DNA from: Actinocrinis sp035946395
GTDB lineage: Bacteria; Actinomycetota; Actinomycetes; Streptomycetales; Catenulisporaceae
Direction: 5' to 3'
DNA: 34,951 bases
Assembly (NCBI RefSeq): GCF_035946395.1
Contig: NZ_DASYZI010000027.1
Span: forward strand, 1-34,951
Shown: positions 16,301 through 23,058 of the stretch, in pieces
How positions within the stretch are numbered: position 1 is the first letter of the stretch
How the letters are laid out: every line of letters begins with the position of its first letter
Program-made: the position numbers and the translations under genes
The notes under the pieces: model-generated
Databases searched by the model: none
What the model was told of the DNA's origin: nothing
Seen by the model: the letters and a program-made list of their open reading frames with translations, nothing else

Positions 16301-16657
16301 TCCAACGCCGTGGACGGCAACACGAGCAGCTACTGGGAGAGCACGGACAACGCGTTCCCGCAGTGGTTCCAGGTGGATCTGGGCTCGTCGACGGCGATCA
16401 GCAGGATCGTGATGGACCTGCCGCCGTCCACCTCGTGGGGCACCCGCACGCAGACGATCCTCATCCAGGGCAGCACCGACGGCACCAACTACACCACGCT
16501 GGTCGCTTCGCAGGGCTACACGTTCAACCCGTCGACCGGCAACACGGCCAGCGTCACGTTCACGTCGAGCTCCGTGCGGTACGTGAAGCTGACCTTCACC
16601 GCCAACACCGTCTGGCCCGCCGGCCAGCTCTCCGAACTCCAGATATTCTCCAGCTGA
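13325..16657 (+). CDS. Secreted GH87-like alpha-1,3-glucanase (mycodextranase type) with binding modules
   Basis: This 1110-residue protein has a signal peptide (about 1-46). An N-terminal CBM6/35-like module follows (about 70-215, EYEAESASTNGTV...AVQLSAQGQYVQF). Next is a right-handed parallel beta-helix (about 225-600), opening YGADPTGVNDSSSAF. It is rich in N-x-T turns. Asp374 in DADGLNF and Asp397/Asp398 in RNDGDDGLAIWS are the probable catalytic residues. Their 23-residue spacing equals that of the catalytic Asp residues I recall for the Paenibacillus family 87 enzyme. Two repeats of an anchor-D Ig-like domain plus an F5/8-type (discoidin) domain complete it (621-863 and 871-1110). Alpha-1,3-glucan is a fungal wall polymer, so with the chitinase this suggests attack on fungi. 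A pectate lyase-like activity is the main alternative. Start: ATG 13325 after GAAAGG. Confidence 0.84.
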   Translation: MSIPLRSPGRLPTAAGRRARLTAAALAAATAFATLPAVLAAPPALAMNGPGTPPYWAQSPFSVPSGTGASVPFTEYEAESASTNGTVIGPDFTQGDLATEASGRRAVQLSAQGQYVQFTLTNSANAIDVHYSVPQGSSGTLSVYVNNTKLSQQLSMTSAYSYISTGNITGSKVHKLYDDVRMMFGQTYASGTTVKLQVDSGNSATPYTIDVADFYNAPAAASQPAGSLSVNSYGADPTGVNDSSSAFNSAISAANTANVSVWIPPGTYKVGSALQVNKATIVGAGYWYSQIMTNMFIHNGGSVSGPVNLSGFAILGNTVGRHDDSTANAIDGSLGSGWTVDGLWIQDTNVGFWLQYGNSNCTVKNSVVESTDADGLNFNGNATNCTVTNNFLRNDGDDGLAIWSYPSADSGITFSNNTIVQPTLANGIADYGGSNNTISNNVVADTEPLGSGIDISNEAFLQPFTPLSGTITVSGNYLIRTGAYNPNWTHPMGAVQFDAYDTSYTNVTVNYSGGAILDSPYEAFEFVGGAGTGMTVTGVNISNVQVQNTGTTVMQAETGGSASVSGVTASGIGVSGAYNDGYNSGAYTPGAYTFNLGTGDSGWSTTPDLTTFPDPVQPGALKASTTSLSFGNVNVGSTSAAQAVTVTNPGTTAAAVSSISATAGFSQANNCGGSIAAGGSCTVDVSFAPTTGGNLTGTLSIASNAPGSPLTVALAGRGLTATTDLAQGQPATATSSFQTYVPSNVTDGNTSTYWESTDGAGYPQNITVDLGSTTSIGSLTLNLPPSAAWNTRTETLSVLGSTNGTSFTQIVGSANYTFNPAVANNSVNVALPSGTSARYVELSFTANTGWSAAQLSEFQIFSGGATNGSALTASPSSLSFGNVNVGSTSGAQTVTVANPGGTAATISSVSAGAPFTQTNTCGSSLAAGASCTVSVQFAPTAGGAASGTLSVASNAPGSPLTVTLSGTGVATNTNLALNKAVTASGYTQTYVPSNAVDGNTSSYWESTDNAFPQWFQVDLGSSTAISRIVMDLPPSTSWGTRTQTILIQGSTDGTNYTTLVASQGYTFNPSTGNTASVTFTSSSVRYVKLTFTANTVWPAGQLSELQIFSS
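15185..16654 (+). repeat. Tandem duplication of an anchor-D plus discoidin module within the glucanase gene
   Basis: Unit 1 (15185-15913) and unit 2 (15935-16654) encode the same two-domain module. Near-identical stretches include the codons for SSLSFGNVNVGSTS, the SNAPGSPLTV block, and TYVPSN-DGNTS-YWESTD. DNA similarity remains high, so the duplication is fairly recent or kept uniform by recombination. Confidence 0.85.
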
Positions 16658-16686
16658 TACGGCAGAAGTGACATAGCACCACCCCG

Positions 16687-16720
16687 GTCGGCGGCGTTCG
16701 CGGTTGCGGGCGCCGCCGAC
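16687..16720. terminator. Hairpin between convergent glucanase and DUF6271 genes
   Basis: A perfect 10-bp GC-rich stem (16687-16696 with 16711-16720) with a 14-base loop fills most of the short gap. Its right arm touches the stop of the minus-strand gene. Confidence 0.6.
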
Positions 16721-18087
16721 TACCGCCTGCGCCCCGGCGCCCCGGGCCGGCCGACCGGACCGATGTCCGTGCTCTTACTCGCCTGTACCAGACCCTGCCA
16801 GAGCTCGGTCAGCAGCGCGAAGTCCTCGATGTCCGCCTGCGCCTCGTCGAGCAGCCGGGGACCGCGCTCGGCCAGCAGCACGGCGAATTCGGCGTACCGG
16901 CCGCCGAGCCCGCGGTAGCAGCCGTCGATGACGCGCAGGCGCTCGACGTTCTCGGCGCGGTCCAGTCCGGCGCTGAGCCTGGCCAGTTCGGCGACCGCGT
17001 CGGGCCGCACGTGGTCCGACGCGTCGAGCAGCGATGAGCCCGCCTCCTCCATCCGCCCGTAGATGAAGTTGAGGTAGAGCATTGACAGCAGGGACTTCGC
17101 GAACCGCAACTGATAAGCCGGGAACCCGGCGTCAGTGCGCCGCTCAGTGGTGTAGAAGTTCACGATGTCGCGGTTGTGCAGTACTCCCGGCAGCCCGGCG
17201 GACTGGATCAGGTGCATGAGGAAGTAGTCGCTGCCGATGGTGTCGAGCGCGGGCGGCAGCGGTACGCGTTCGTATACCTCATGGTGGAAAGCGACGTTGC
17301 ACATGCCGACCCGCATCGGGTCGACGACGGTCAGGACCGAGTGATCGCGCACGAAGGGTTCGCTCCCGGCCCCGCGCAGCGACTCCTCGACCAGCGCGCG
17401 CCTGCGTTCCGGCGTCCAGTGGCCCGGCGCCCGCAGGCCGACGAGCTCGCGGTAGGCGTCGCGGTCAAGCTCGTGGATCTCGCCGAGGTCGACCGAGAGT
17501 TCGCCCACGAAGGAGCCGCCGACCAACGCGACCGGCCGGTGCGCGTACGCCGGGTCGAGCAGCTTCCAGTCGGTTTCGCTCACCTCGTCCACCGCCTCGA
17601 TCGCGCGCCTGCCGACCGTGGCGAGTTCGTGGTGGATCGGGAAGACCGGGCGGCCGCGCGCCGTCTGGTAACGGCTGTCGGAGTCCCTGCGGTGGATCGA
17701 CTCGCAGCCCAGCGCGCTCGCGTAGAGGAACGCGCGATTGGTGCAGGCTCCGTAGGAGACGCCGCCAGGCAGCATCAGATCGAGTACGAGGTCTGGCTTC
17801 GCGGGGCCGGCGGCGCGGATCACCCGGCGCAGGAAGTCCCGCTGCGCGGCCTCGTCGGCGTGGTGGACGATCACGCGCGGCGAGCGGCTCATCCCGTTGA
17901 GCATCGCGGCGTGGACCGCGTACGCGTGCTCGTCCGCCGAGTCGAGAATCAGCAGGTGGACTTCGGCGTCGAAGTGGTCGGCGGCGTGATGCGCCTCGGC
18001 GCCGATGGCCGCGATCATCTCCTCGCAGGCCCGGTCCGTCGGCAGGACGAGGCAGATCCGCTGGAGGTCTCGGGTGGGATCGGGCAA
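16720..18087 (-). CDS. DUF6271-type, glycosyltransferase-like protein
   Basis: This 455-residue cytoplasmic protein opens with a Rossmann-like ICLVLPTDRACEEMI...VHLLILDSAD and carries HRRDSDSRYQ at 132-141, whose DSD (135-137) resembles the metal-binding DxD of GT-A glycosyltransferases. TIGSDYFLMHLIQ and RRTDAGFPAYQLRFAKSLLSMLYLNF are other striking blocks. I recognise the architecture from actinobacterial proteins annotated DUF6271, for which I know no proven function; the glycosyltransferase reading is inference. Start is TTG 18087, preceded at 7 bases by AAAGAG; an in-frame stop lies just upstream, so no longer form is possible. Its promoter carries a DasR-type site shared with the chitinase, suggesting a role in amino-sugar use or in a product made when chitin is available. 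Confidence 0.78.
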   Translation of the reverse strand: MPDPTRDLQRICLVLPTDRACEEMIAAIGAEAHHAADHFDAEVHLLILDSADEHAYAVHAAMLNGMSRSPRVIVHHADEAAQRDFLRRVIRAAGPAKPDLVLDLMLPGGVSYGACTNRAFLYASALGCESIHRRDSDSRYQTARGRPVFPIHHELATVGRRAIEAVDEVSETDWKLLDPAYAHRPVALVGGSFVGELSVDLGEIHELDRDAYRELVGLRAPGHWTPERRRALVEESLRGAGSEPFVRDHSVLTVVDPMRVGMCNVAFHHEVYERVPLPPALDTIGSDYFLMHLIQSAGLPGVLHNRDIVNFYTTERRTDAGFPAYQLRFAKSLLSMLYLNFIYGRMEEAGSSLLDASDHVRPDAVAELARLSAGLDRAENVERLRVIDGCYRGLGGRYAEFAVLLAERGPRLLDEAQADIEDFALLTELWQGLVQASKSTDIGPVGRPGAPGRRR

Positions 18088-18156
18088 CGCGGAACTCTTT
18101 CATGACCTGCGGCGGATGTGTCAGGGTCCTCGTTCGGCCACGCCTGCGGCCTACCT

Positions 18157-18186
18157 AAGGTGGACTAGACCACTGGTCCGTGTCAA
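18157..18186 (-). promoter_or_regulatory. DasR-type promoter of the DUF6271 gene
   Basis: On the minus strand TTGACAC (18186-18180) is followed after 8 bases by GGTCTAGTCCA (18174-18164) and a -10-like CACCTT (18 bases from the -35). The 16-base site 18159-18174 matches the dre consensus at 13 of 16 positions. The chitinase promoter has TTGACAC, 7 bases, then the identical 11 bases, and both motifs end about 77 bases before their start codon. The site is also 150 bases upstream of the rightward permease gene and might affect it. The rest of 18187-18326 shows no other element except an unused GGAGGAG at about 18195. Confidence 0.7.
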
Positions 18187-18326
18187 CCCCCTCCAGGAGG
18201 AGAAACCGGGGCCGGGGCCCTCATCGTTCTCTCATCCGTTCGACATCGATCCCTCATCGCCCGGCCCGAGCGTCGTTGCGGGCGCCAAGAGGCGCGCCCG
18301 AATCCGACGGACGCAAGGGAGTGCCG

Positions 18327-19772
18327 ATGTTCCTCACCTACCTTCTGCGAGAACTGAGACGCCGGTCGCGGCAGGCGCTGGTCGTCGTGGTCGGGCTGGC
18401 CTCGGCCATCGGCCTGGTGATCACCGTGACGGCGGCGTCGTCCGGAGTGCGCAGCGCGCAGACGCAGGTACTGCACTCGCTCTACGGCGTCGGCACCGAC
18501 CTGACCGTCACGCAGAACGCCGCGAACGGCACGGCCGGGCCGCGCGAGTTCAAGCTCAACGGCACGACCGGCGCGGGCAAGACGGCGGCCACGAACACCG
18601 ACGCCGTGGTGCCGGGGCCGGGACAGGGCACCATGGCCGCCTCGGCGCTCGACCGCATCGCGCATCTGGCCGGAGTGCAGGCGGTGGCGGCGAGCCTGTC
18701 AGCCCTCGACATCAAGATCACCGGCCAGCTGAGCGAGTCGCAGGGCACGAGCACCGGCCCGACCATCCAGCGTTTCGACGGCGGCACGCCGCCGACCGCC
18801 GGGGCGAGCGTGGGCGTGGCGCCGACGAACCTGCTCGGCGTGGACCCGACGCGGCCGGCGATGGGCCCGCTGTCCACGGTGAGCATCACCGCGGGCCGCA
18901 ACCTCGCCGCGGCCGACGCGAGCGCGGACGTCGCGGTGGTCGACGCCGGATACGCCTCGCAGCAGAGCCTGAAGGGCGGCTCGAAGCTCACGCTCTCGGG
19001 CACCTCGTTCACCGTGGTCGGCATCGCGACCGCCCCGTCCGGCTCGGGCGGCGCGAACGTGTACCTGCCGCTGTCGGGGCTCCAGGCGCTGGCCGCGCAG
19101 AAGAACCAGGTCACCACGGTCTACGTGAAGGCCGCGAGCGCGTCGCAGATCGCGCAGGTTCAGGCGGCGATCCAGCAGGCGATGCCGGGCGCCACCGTCA
19201 CCTCGTCGGCGAGCCTGGCCGGATCGGTCACCGGCTCGCTGGCCAACGCCGCGTCGCTGGCGGACAACCTCGGCAAGTGGCTGGCGATCGCGGTGCTGGC
19301 GGCGGCCTTCGCCGTCGCGGTGCTGTTCACCGTCTCGGCGGTCGGCCGCCGGGTGCGGGAGTTCGGCACGCTCAAGGCGCTGGGCTGGACCTCGCCCCGG
19401 GTGGTGCGGCAGGTCGCCGGGGAGGCGATCGCGGTCGGGCTGCTCGGCGGGGCGCTGGGGATCGGGCTCGGCTTCGCGGGCGCGGCGATGGTGGCGCACT
19501 TCGCGCCGACGCTCACCGCCGCCACCGGCTCGCTGCCCCAGGGCGGCGGAGGCCAGCAGCTCGACGGCGGCCCGGTCACCATCGGCGGTCCAGCTGGCGG
19601 GCCGTCCTCGCTCGTGCACAGCGTCTCGGTGCACCTGACCGCGCCGGTGGAGCTCAGGACTCTGCTGCTCGCGGTGCTGCTCGCCGCACTCGGCGCACTG
19701 ATCGCGGCGGCGTTCGGCGGCTGGCGTGCCGCCTCGCTGCGCCCGGCCGCCGCGCTGCGCAAGATCTCCTGA
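18327..19772 (+). CDS. FtsX/MacB-type ABC transporter permease
   Basis: This 481-residue membrane protein has the FtsX-like four-helix plan. One helix is near the N-terminus (about 16-40) and is followed by a large external MacB-like domain (about 45-310). Three C-terminal helices follow at about 318-340, 369-393 and 441-467. The cytoplasmic signature GRRVREFGTLKALGW, typical of this family for coupling to the ATPase, is present. The last two helices are separated by a Gly/Pro-rich external loop. Start is ATG 18327 with AAGGGA 6 bases upstream. The ATPase gene begins 38 bases downstream and a two-component pair follows, so the unit looks like a regulated export or envelope-stress (mechanotransmission) transporter. 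The cargo cannot be told. Confidence 0.93.
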   Translation: MFLTYLLRELRRRSRQALVVVVGLASAIGLVITVTAASSGVRSAQTQVLHSLYGVGTDLTVTQNAANGTAGPREFKLNGTTGAGKTAATNTDAVVPGPGQGTMAASALDRIAHLAGVQAVAASLSALDIKITGQLSESQGTSTGPTIQRFDGGTPPTAGASVGVAPTNLLGVDPTRPAMGPLSTVSITAGRNLAAADASADVAVVDAGYASQQSLKGGSKLTLSGTSFTVVGIATAPSGSGGANVYLPLSGLQALAAQKNQVTTVYVKAASASQIAQVQAAIQQAMPGATVTSSASLAGSVTGSLANAASLADNLGKWLAIAVLAAAFAVAVLFTVSAVGRRVREFGTLKALGWTSPRVVRQVAGEAIAVGLLGGALGIGLGFAGAAMVAHFAPTLTAATGSLPQGGGGQQLDGGPVTIGGPAGGPSSLVHSVSVHLTAPVELRTLLLAVLLAALGALIAAAFGGWRAASLRPAAALRKIS

Positions 19773-19810
19773 CCAGGTCGGAAGACGCCGGAAGACGAGG
19801 ACGGACAATC

Positions 19811-20548
19811 GTGTACGAAATCAAGGATCTGAAGAAGACGTACCGGCGCGGCTCGAAGGCGGTCGAGGCGCTGCGCGGGGTCACCGTGAGCATCGCGGAC
19901 GGCGACCTGCTGGCCGTGCAGGGGCCGACCGGGCACGGCAAGTCCACGCTGCTGCAACTGCTCGGCGGCCTGGACCGGCCGACCTCCGGCGAGCTGCTGT
20001 TCGGGTCGAGGAACCTGGCCCGCGCCGGCGAGCGGGCGCTGACCCGGATCCGCGCCGCGCAGATCGGGTTCGTGTTCCAGACCTTCAACCTGATCCCGAC
20101 GCTGACCGCGCGCGAGAACGTGGAGGCGGCGCTCGTCCCGCTGCGCGTGCCCGGGTCCGAGCGCCGCCGCCGGGCCGGCGAGGCGCTGGCCGAGGTGGGC
20201 CTGGCCGCGCGGGCGGGGCACGTGCCCGGCGAGCTGTCCGGCGGCGAGCAGCAACGCGTCGCGATCGCGCGCGCCCTGGTCAAGCAGCCCAGGGTGATCC
20301 TGGCCGACGAGCCGACCGGGAACCTCGACGAGGGCACCCGCGACGAGATCATGGACCTGATCGAGCGGCTGTGGCGGGAGCGCTCGCTGACCGTGGTGAT
20401 CGTGACGCACGACTCGTCGATCGCCAAGCGGGCTCCCCGGGTGGCGTGGATCCACGAGGGCAAGCTGAGCATGCGCAAAGAAAGCCCGCACTTCTCAGCC
20501 TCCTCTCATCCCGGCGAGGCACGTTCGGCGCAGCAGCCCCTCGATTGA
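19811..20548 (+). CDS. ABC transporter ATP-binding protein (LolD/MacB family)
   Basis: This 245-residue ATPase powers the adjacent permease. All nucleotide-binding motifs are intact: Walker A GPTGHGKST (38-46), Q-loop FVFQTFNLIP, signature LSGGEQQRVAIARAL, Walker B VILADEPTGNLD and H-loop VIVTHD. It starts at GTG 19811 behind GAGGA. A short polar tail (SPHFSASSHPGEARSAQQPLD) follows the fold. It is co-directional with, and 38 bases from, the permease and 26 bases before the response regulator, so all four genes are probably one transcript. Confidence 0.96.
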   Translation: MYEIKDLKKTYRRGSKAVEALRGVTVSIADGDLLAVQGPTGHGKSTLLQLLGGLDRPTSGELLFGSRNLARAGERALTRIRAAQIGFVFQTFNLIPTLTARENVEAALVPLRVPGSERRRRAGEALAEVGLAARAGHVPGELSGGEQQRVAIARALVKQPRVILADEPTGNLDEGTRDEIMDLIERLWRERSLTVVIVTHDSSIAKRAPRVAWIHEGKLSMRKESPHFSASSHPGEARSAQQPLD

Positions 20549-20574
20549 CGGACGCAGGCCGAAGGGAACCGATC

Positions 20575-21291
20575 ATGACCGCGAGCGCCGGGCGCATCCT
20601 GGTCGTCGACGACGAGCCGGTGGTGCGCGAGAACCTGCGGATCGGCCTGGAGTTCGAGGGCTACGCGGTCACCCTGGCCGAGGACGGGGTGGACGCGCTG
20701 ACGCAGGTCGCGGCGTCCGTCCCGGACCTGGTCGTCATGGACGTGATGATGCCCCGGATGGACGGGCTGACCGCCTGCCGCCGGCTGCGTTCCCGCGATC
20801 CGGCGACGCCGATCCTGATGCTCACCGCGCGCAACTCCACCGGCGACCTGGTCGCCGGGCTCGACACCGGCGCGGACGACTACCTGGTCAAGCCGTTCGA
20901 CTTCGACGCGCTGCTCGCCAGGATCAGGGCGCTCCTGCGCCGGCACGCGCTGCTGGCGCCGGAGGCCGAGCGCCCGCCCGGCGAGCGCTCCCGCCTGTCG
21001 TACGCGGACCTGACCATGGACGGGTACACCCACGAGGTCCGGCGGGGCGGGCGCCTGCTGGAGCTCACCCGCACCGAGTACGACCTGCTGGAGACGTTCC
21101 TCGAACACCCGCGCCAGGTGCTCGGCCGCGAGCAGCTGATCAAGGCCATCTGGGGCGTGGACTTCAGCCCCGCCTCCAACCCGATCGACGTGTACGTCAT
21201 GTACCTGCGACGCAAGACCGAATCAGAGGACGAACCAAGGCTCATCCAGACCGTGCGCGGCGTGGGCTACGTGCTGCGCAGCACGCCGTGA
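20575..21291 (+). CDS. OmpR/PhoB-family response regulator
   Basis: This 238-residue two-component regulator has an N-terminal receiver domain with the acidic pocket VVDDE (10-14), the phospho-acceptor Asp56 in VVMDVMMP, Thr84 and Lys106 in LVKPFDFD. A C-terminal winged helix (about 140-235) ends in RKTE...LIQTVRGVGYVLR. Start is ATG 20575 with AAGGGA upstream. Its stop overlaps the kinase start by four bases, indicating translational coupling. It probably controls the ABC genes in front of it. Confidence 0.97.
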   Translation: MTASAGRILVVDDEPVVRENLRIGLEFEGYAVTLAEDGVDALTQVAASVPDLVVMDVMMPRMDGLTACRRLRSRDPATPILMLTARNSTGDLVAGLDTGADDYLVKPFDFDALLARIRALLRRHALLAPEAERPPGERSRLSYADLTMDGYTHEVRRGGRLLELTRTEYDLLETFLEHPRQVLGREQLIKAIWGVDFSPASNPIDVYVMYLRRKTESEDEPRLIQTVRGVGYVLRSTP

Positions 21292-22994
21292 ACCGCGCGA
21301 CCACGGCGCTTCGCCGCATGCGCCGCACGCGCGTACGGCGCGGCCTCCCAACGCTCGACAACCTCCCGGTTCTCAATGGTCTTACCCTGCGCGGCCGGCT
21401 GCCCCTGCGCACCCGGCTGGCCGCGCTGGTGTGCGGCGCTATCGGGCTCGCCGCGCTCGCCGCGGCGTTCAGCGCCTACCTGCTGGTGCGCGGGCAGCTG
21501 AACCAGGAGGTCGACGACCAGCTCGCGGCGCAGGCGACGGCCGTGATGAGGAGCATCCAGATCGGCCAAGTGCCGCTCGACACCGCCGGCGGGGCCGCGG
21601 GCACCGGCACCGGGAACGTCGGCATCACCGCCACCGACGGCGGGCCCGTCACGACGACGCAGGGCGGGCAGCTGATCGGCGGGCAGTCCGCAGCGGTCGT
21701 CGCGGGCGTCGGGCCGACCCTGGTGAACACGGTGGACTGCGAGCAGGACCCGAGGCCGATCACGAACCCCGCGGCGCGTCCCGAGTTCGGCATCCAGCTG
21801 ATCGAGTCGACCGGCAGACGATGCGCGACGCCGTTCTACGCCACGCCGGTCACGGCGGCGGACATCGAGGTCGCCCAGGGGCGGCTGAGCAGATCGCTGC
21901 GCTCCGGGTACACCGACGACGGCCAGCATGTGCGGGTGCTGACAGTCCCGGCGGGCTCGGGAACCGGCCCGGAAACCGGGGTGGCCGTCAGCTACATCAG
22001 GCCCCTGAGCGACGTGGACGCCTCGCTCGGCGCGCTGGAGTGGCGGCTCGGCGCGGTCGCCGTGGCGGGGCTGGCCGCCGCCGTGCTCGCCGGGCTGCTG
22101 GTCGCCCGCGCGGCGCTGCGCCCGGTCCGGCGGTTCACCGACGTGGTCGAGCACATCGCGCGCACCGACGACCTCGGCACCCGGGTGGAGGTCGACGGCC
22201 GAGACGAGATCGCCCGGCTCGGTGTCTCGTTCAACGACATGACGTCGGCACTGGAGTCCGAAAGGCTGCGCCAGCGCCGGCTCGTCTCCGACGCCGGGCA
22301 CGAACTGCGCACCCCGCTGACCGGGTTGCGCACGGCGGTGGACCTGCTGGTACGCAGCGAGCGCTCCGGCCGCGAGCTGTCCCCGGCACAGCGGCGCATC
22401 CTGCTGGCCAACGCTGACGCCCAGGTCGGCGAGCTCTCCCAACTGGTGGACGACCTGCTGCGGCTCGCGCGCACCCGAGAGACCGACACGCCCGCCCTGG
22501 TGCGTACCGCATTCCACGAGGCAGCCGCGCAGGCGGTGTCGCGGGCGCGGCGGCGCGGCCCGGGAGTGGAATTCACCACCGAGATCGAGCCCTGCTACGT
22601 GCTCGCGGACCCCGGCGGCTTGGAGCGCGCGATGCTCAACCTGCTGGACAACGCGGTCAAGTTCTCCCCGCCGGGCGGCCGGGTCACCCTGCGCCTGCGC
22701 GCCGGCGAGTGCGTGATCGAAGACGAAGGGCCAGGCATCGCGCCCCAGGACCTACCGCGCGTCTTCGACCGCTTCTTCAGGTCGGACTCGGCACGAGCGC
22801 TGCCCGGCTCCGGCCTCGGACTCGCGATCGTGGCCCAGTACGCGGCCCGGATCGGCGGCGAGGTAACGCTCGCGGCGCGGGCACCGGACCCGGCGTCGGG
22901 GCTGGCCCGCACCGGAACAACCGTGCGGCTGAAGGTGCCGCTGTCCCCCGGCGCCAGCGCTCAGGCGCCTGACCAGCGGCTCACTCGGACGTGA
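21288..22994 (+). CDS. Sensor histidine kinase (MprB/BaeS-like)
   Basis: This 568-residue membrane kinase pairs with the regulator before it. Transmembrane helix 1 spans about 43-66, an external sensor region about 67-250 (with Cys151 and Cys180, possibly a disulfide), and helix 2 about 254-273. HAMP follows at about 274-325. HisKA carries phospho-acceptor His338 in SDAGHELRTPL. The HATPase domain has N-box LLDNAVKFSPPGG, EDEGPGI, F-box RVFDRFFRSD and GSGLGLAIV. Start is GTG 21288 overlapping the regulator stop. The unusual feature is a long basic N-terminal tail (about 40 residues) before helix 1. Confidence 0.96.
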   Translation: MNRATTALRRMRRTRVRRGLPTLDNLPVLNGLTLRGRLPLRTRLAALVCGAIGLAALAAAFSAYLLVRGQLNQEVDDQLAAQATAVMRSIQIGQVPLDTAGGAAGTGTGNVGITATDGGPVTTTQGGQLIGGQSAAVVAGVGPTLVNTVDCEQDPRPITNPAARPEFGIQLIESTGRRCATPFYATPVTAADIEVAQGRLSRSLRSGYTDDGQHVRVLTVPAGSGTGPETGVAVSYIRPLSDVDASLGALEWRLGAVAVAGLAAAVLAGLLVARAALRPVRRFTDVVEHIARTDDLGTRVEVDGRDEIARLGVSFNDMTSALESERLRQRRLVSDAGHELRTPLTGLRTAVDLLVRSERSGRELSPAQRRILLANADAQVGELSQLVDDLLRLARTRETDTPALVRTAFHEAAAQAVSRARRRGPGVEFTTEIEPCYVLADPGGLERAMLNLLDNAVKFSPPGGRVTLRLRAGECVIEDEGPGIAPQDLPRVFDRFFRSDSARALPGSGLGLAIVAQYAARIGGEVTLAARAPDPASGLARTGTTVRLKVPLSPGASAQAPDQRLTRT

Positions 22995-23038
22995 GGGAAT
23001 GCGTGGGGAACGTGTAAGAAGCCTTCCGCCAATTCAGA

Positions 23039-23056
23039 CGTCAGGTTATCCTGACG
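23039..23056 (+). promoter_or_regulatory. Palindromic leaderless promoter of the HTH-PASTA gene
   Basis: CGTCAGG-TTAT-CCTGACG is a perfect dyad with 7-base arms. It contains TATCCT (23047-23052), which ends six bases before the ATG at 23059, the spacing expected for a leaderless transcript. There is no ribosome site. A protein bound to the dyad would block the -10, so it is a candidate operator, perhaps for the encoded HTH protein itself. Confidence 0.6.
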
Positions 23057-23058
23057 CC

